In this document: positions 22,444 through 22,591 of the stretch, piece after piece
Numbering within the stretch: the first letter of the stretch is position 1
Layout of the letters: the number at the start of each line of letters is the position of its first letter
NCBI GenBank assembly: GCA_947446155.1
Contig: CANFFZ010000022.1
Coordinates: 1-22,591 of the forward strand
Reading direction: 5' to 3'
DNA from: Chloroflexota bacterium
Lineage (GTDB): Bacteria; Chloroflexota; Dehalococcoidia; UBA2979
Length of the DNA stretch: 22,591 bases
Notes under the pieces: model-generated
What the model was told of the DNA's origin: nothing
The model's input: only the letters and a program-made list of their open reading frames with translations
The model's database searches: none
Made by a program: the position numbers and the translations under genes

Positions 22444-22591
22444 TGGGGTTGCTCCGGTTTGACGGACAGATTGCTTAGGCCGCCGAGGCGCTCCTTGCTC
22501 GTGGGACCATTCTTGCCTCGTACTCCACCGGCGAACAGTAGCCGAGCGTGGAGTGCAGGCGTCGGCGATTGTAGAACACCTCGATGAACTC
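22444..22591 (-). mobile_element. IS3-family insertion sequence, right end only
   Basis: Holds the 3' end of an orfB transposase and then a terminal inverted-repeat-like sequence (minus strand CTGTCCGTCAAACCGGAGCA, about 22469-22450, ending in CCCCA near 22444), close in style to IS3-family ends (TGTCCGTGAAACCGG type, from memory). The other end and the target duplication are outside the window. Confidence 0.75.
22475..22591 (-). CDS. IS3-family transposase OrfB, C-terminal fragment
   Basis: 38 codons are visible, read in from the right edge to TAA at 22477-22475. [20 protein letters not shown] and VEYEA are the characteristic end of the DDE integrase-core transposase of IS3-like elements (usual form YNxxRxHSxLGYxSPxxyE). 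The final part ([12 protein letters not shown]) is a short unconserved tail. The catalytic DDE residues lie outside the window. Confidence 0.88.
   Translation of the reverse strand, partial: EFIEVFYNRRRLHSTLGYCSPVEYEARMVPRARSASAA

Noticed and set aside
1..22591. Search for CRISPR arrays, tRNA and rRNA genes
   Set aside because: No spaced direct repeats, and no cloverleaf or rRNA-like stretch seen on either strand by reading; a covariance search was not possible.

Overview
The window is GC-rich, tightly packed bacterial chromosome. It combines a caa3-type (cytochrome c-fused) heme-copper oxidase, CtaG proteins of the Bacillus/Actinobacteria/Chloroflexi type, and a complete System I (Ccm) cytochrome c maturation operon whose order and small CcmI/CcmD forms fit Chloroflexota (Dehalococcoidia/Tepidiformia-like). 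The phylum is an inference from gene content and was not tested by a search.

Layout. Positions 1-1500 (-) hold glutamine-dependent NAD+ synthetase, cut by the left edge. Positions 1709-3558 (+) hold two tandem ctaG paralogues for oxidase copper assembly, ending in a 21-bp perfect hairpin that also faces the convergent cox operon. Positions 3628-7589 (-) hold the cox operon, read from the right as coxII (cytochrome c fusion), coxI, coxIII, coxIV. From 7847 to 15818 (+) runs an unbroken cytochrome c biogenesis unit: tlpA/ccmG-like, ccmE, ccmF, ccmH, short ccmI-like, an uncharacterised secreted and membrane-anchored protein, ccmA, ccmB, ccmC, ccmD and ctaB. Nearly every junction is a 1-4 nt start/stop overlap. 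Positions 15840-18710 (-) hold a GreA-type protein with an unusual N-terminal extension followed by an ABC exporter pair. Positions 18938-20419 (+) hold rsmG and a membrane protein with its own promoter. Positions 20429-22443 (-) hold a two- to three-helix membrane protein downstream of a GGDEF-EAL gene that is out of frame at an 11-base G tract and cut at its 5' side by an IS3-family element running off the right edge.

How it fits together. The oxidase (coxI-IV), its copper assembly factors (ctaG x2), its heme O precursor enzyme (ctaB) and the machinery that attaches heme to its cytochrome c domain (ccm) are grouped within about 14 kb, so this is essentially an aerobic respiration island. 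Heme A synthase (ctaA) and a CcdA/DsbD thiol donor are not in the window.

There is no gene-free stretch over 300 bases. The three longest gaps (1501-1708, 7590-7846, 18711-18937) are divergent promoter regions. I saw no tRNA, rRNA or CRISPR. The least described items are the unknown ccm-operon protein (11660-12682), the GreA fusion (17910-18710), the H-x3-F CcmE, and the poly-G/IS-disrupted c-di-GMP gene at the right end.
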